13,787 nucleotides of DNA, from positions 1 through 13,787 of the forward strand of contig JAEDFR010000066.1 in NCBI GenBank assembly GCA_016297945.1, written 5' to 3'. The translations under genes were made by a program, and so were the position numbers. This stretch comes from Lachnospiraceae bacterium. GTDB taxonomy: Bacteria > Bacillota > Clostridia > Lachnospirales > Lachnospiraceae. Below are positions 12,293 to 13,787 of this stretch, in pieces (position 1 is the stretch's first letter; every line of letters starts with the position of its first letter). The notes below the pieces were generated by a model. It saw only the letters and a program-made list of their open reading frames with translations, was not told the origin of the DNA and did not search any database.

Positions 12293-13787
12293 TTAATTAG
12301 AAAACAGTCCACTAATTGCACTTTGTTTTGAAGACATTTTAGCGAGAGCCGTTTCCATCGCAGTGAATTTTTTATACCACTTATCTTCATAATCAGCTAA
12401 GCGGTCTTCAGCATCTGATATTTTTTTCGTATACTGACTATATTCATCTGCCATTTGTTTATCATTGTACACCTTATAAATACTACGTACTCCGTCAATT
12501 CTTTGCATCGCATTTGTCATATTGGAATATAATTTATCTCCCAGTGTAGTAAAGAATTTCACGACATTTTCTCCATTGGTAGCTAATGCAGTTCTTAAAA
12601 CATCCTCTTTCGATGCCGTTGACGCATCTGCTTGGTCACCATCAATATGATATGCATTCTGTTCATTTTTACCTGCATTCAGATAGCCAAGCGTAGAAAT
12701 GCCATAATTAGAAAGATAGACTTTTTTGCCATCAATCTCAACACCCCCTGCCATGGTACTGGTCATAACATTCATAATTGCACTTAAAGAAGTATCCCTG
12801 CTCAACAAAGAATCTTTAATCTTCGTCTCCCATTCCTTCACTTCTTCATCCGTCATAGCTTCTTTTTCTTCAGAAGTAAGGGGCTGATAGCTCGAAGCTG
12901 AATCAGCATTATAAAGCTTTGTTATCTCATTTATCAGCTCATTGTATTTCGTAACAAAATCTTTTATCACATTATACACGCCATCAAAATCATCATTTGT
13001 TGTAATGGATGCATCCTTATAAGAGCCATCTTCATTTTTAGAAGAAACTCCCTTTAACTCATATGTAGAACCATTAATTACAATATTGTTGCTTGATGAT
13101 TCATAACGAACTTTATTCAGTACAAGCACGGCATTGCTTGCGTCGATTTTGGTAGCCGTTTTCTCACTTCCATCAACTACCAAGCCAAGTGCCGAAAGGG
13201 AGGTATTACTACCATCAAAGGAAAAATCATAGTCCGTTCCGGTTTTCTTTGCGCTTATATACATTCTCTGATTCGTCTCATCAAAGCTTGCATTTAATCC
13301 GGCTTCTTTGAGCTTTGACACCCAATCATTCATGGTTGTAGCGTCTGTCACTTCCAGTTCATAGGTTTCTCCATTCGTGGTAACCGAAAGCTTTTCTCCT
13401 ACAGCAACACCCAAATCTGTCAATTTAGTACTGCCCGTTACACTTTCTCCGGCTGTTGTACTGATTTGACCACCTGTAAGGTATGCGGATTTTGCAAGGC
13501 TCTCAACATGTGCATCCTGAACACCAATCGGAGCATCTGTTCCGGCTGTAACAGAAAGAATAGAACTGTCTGATACCTCCGTTTTTTTCTTAACAAACGT
13601 TTTATCCCATCTAAGATTTGATATCGTATCTGTATACAAACTGTATATTTTACTATTCAAATTTTTCCATGCATCCTGTTTCCAGCTAAGTCTCGTTTGA
13701 GCCTTTTTTAAACTGGTAACTTTCATACTTTTTGCACTGACCAATTCCTTGATAATACTTTCCGTATCCAATCCGGAATTTAATCCT
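12293..13787 (-). CDS. fliD: Flagellar filament cap protein FliD (hook-associated protein 2), 5' end cut by window
   Basis: FliD caps the growing filament and folds exported flagellin into place. About 498 codons are visible. The frame stays open to the right edge and reads GLNSGLDTESIIKEL there, the usual FliD N-terminus; only a few residues should be missing. The TTG near 13771 is an internal leucine codon, not the start. The N-terminal D0 helix region (SLKKAQTRLSWKQDAWKNLN) is followed by a variable middle domain from about 65 to 260. The C-terminal coiled-coil segment (YSQYTKKISDAEDRLADYED, then ETALAKMSSKQSAISGLFSN) is typical. The gene precedes fliS by 23 bases in one operon. Confidence 0.95.
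   Translation of the reverse strand, partial: GLNSGLDTESIIKELVSAKSMKVTSLKKAQTRLSWKQDAWKNLNSKIYSLYTDTISNLRWDKTFVKKKTEVSDSSILSVTAGTDAPIGVQDAHVESLAKSAYLTGGQISTTAGESVTGSTKLTDLGVAVGEKLSVTTNGETYELEVTDATTMNDWVSKLKEAGLNASFDETNQRMYISAKKTGTDYDFSFDGSNTSLSALGLVVDGSEKTATKIDASNAVLVLNKVRYESSSNNIVINGSTYELKGVSSKNEDGSYKDASITTNDDFDGVYNVIKDFVTKYNELINEITKLYNADSASSYQPLTSEEKEAMTDEEVKEWETKIKDSLLSRDTSLSAIMNVMTSTMAGGVEIDGKKVYLSNYGISTLGYLNAGKNEQNAYHIDGDQADASTASKEDVLRTALATNGENVVKFFTTLGDKLYSNMTNAMQRIDGVRSIYKVYNDKQMADEYSQYTKKISDAEDRLADYEDKWYKKFTAMETALAKMSSKQSAISGLFSN

Noticed and set aside
13769..13771. TTG near 13771 as the fliD start codon
   Set aside because: The frame continues to the window edge and reads GLNSGLDTES, the standard FliD N-terminus, so this TTG is an internal leucine.
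1..13787. Insertion sequence, phage or CRISPR content
   Set aside because: No transposase, integrase, terminal repeats or spaced direct repeats were seen; the XRE genes alone do not show a prophage.

Overview
The window looks like a flagellar locus from a motile, low-GC Gram-positive gut clostridium, most likely in the Lachnospiraceae. The evidence is a short flagellin with very conserved ends, the order fliD-fliS-chaperone-flagellin, strong AGGAGG-type ribosome binding sites, TTG starts, and several small XRE regulators. No rRNA, tRNA, CRISPR array, transposase or integrase was seen. No gene-free stretch exceeds 300 bases.

Layout, left to right. (1) 1-1475, minus strand: a small XRE regulator followed by a fused CMP-nonulosonate synthetase/HAD phosphatase (NeuA type), ending at a hairpin at the left edge. 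(2) 1607-3477: an orphan LytTR response regulator (minus), a divergent HTH/S24-like regulator that lacks the LexA catalytic serine (plus), and a truncated HTH relic (minus). (3) 3489-7659, plus strand: a good sigma-A type promoter, then two paralogous GT2-TPR glycosyltransferases and a bifunctional enzyme joining a LicC-like nucleotidyltransferase to a CobD-like PLP enzyme. (4) 7780-10326, minus strand: an opine dehydrogenase-like enzyme and a LicD phosphotransferase fused to a partial TagF-like domain. Both lie directly downstream of the flagellin gene. (5) 10352-11379, minus strand: flagellin with its own terminator, a sigma-28 promoter, and a leader hairpin that looks like a CsrA site. (6) 11410-13787, minus strand: a FlgN/FliT-like chaperone, FliS, and FliD, which runs off the right edge.

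Regions 3-5 fit together as a flagellin glycosylation island. The GT2-TPR enzymes would build a sugar on flagellin. The fusion enzyme would make and CDP-activate a small phosphorylated amino compound. The opine dehydrogenase would N-carboxyalkylate an amine, and LicD would transfer the phospho-group onto the flagellin glycan. This predicts a charged phospho-amino or 'phospho-opine' decoration of flagellin. It is an inference from domain content and gene order; no chemistry can be read from the DNA. The C. difficile type A flagellin glycan (GlcNAc bearing phospho-N-methylthreonine) is the nearest precedent I know of.
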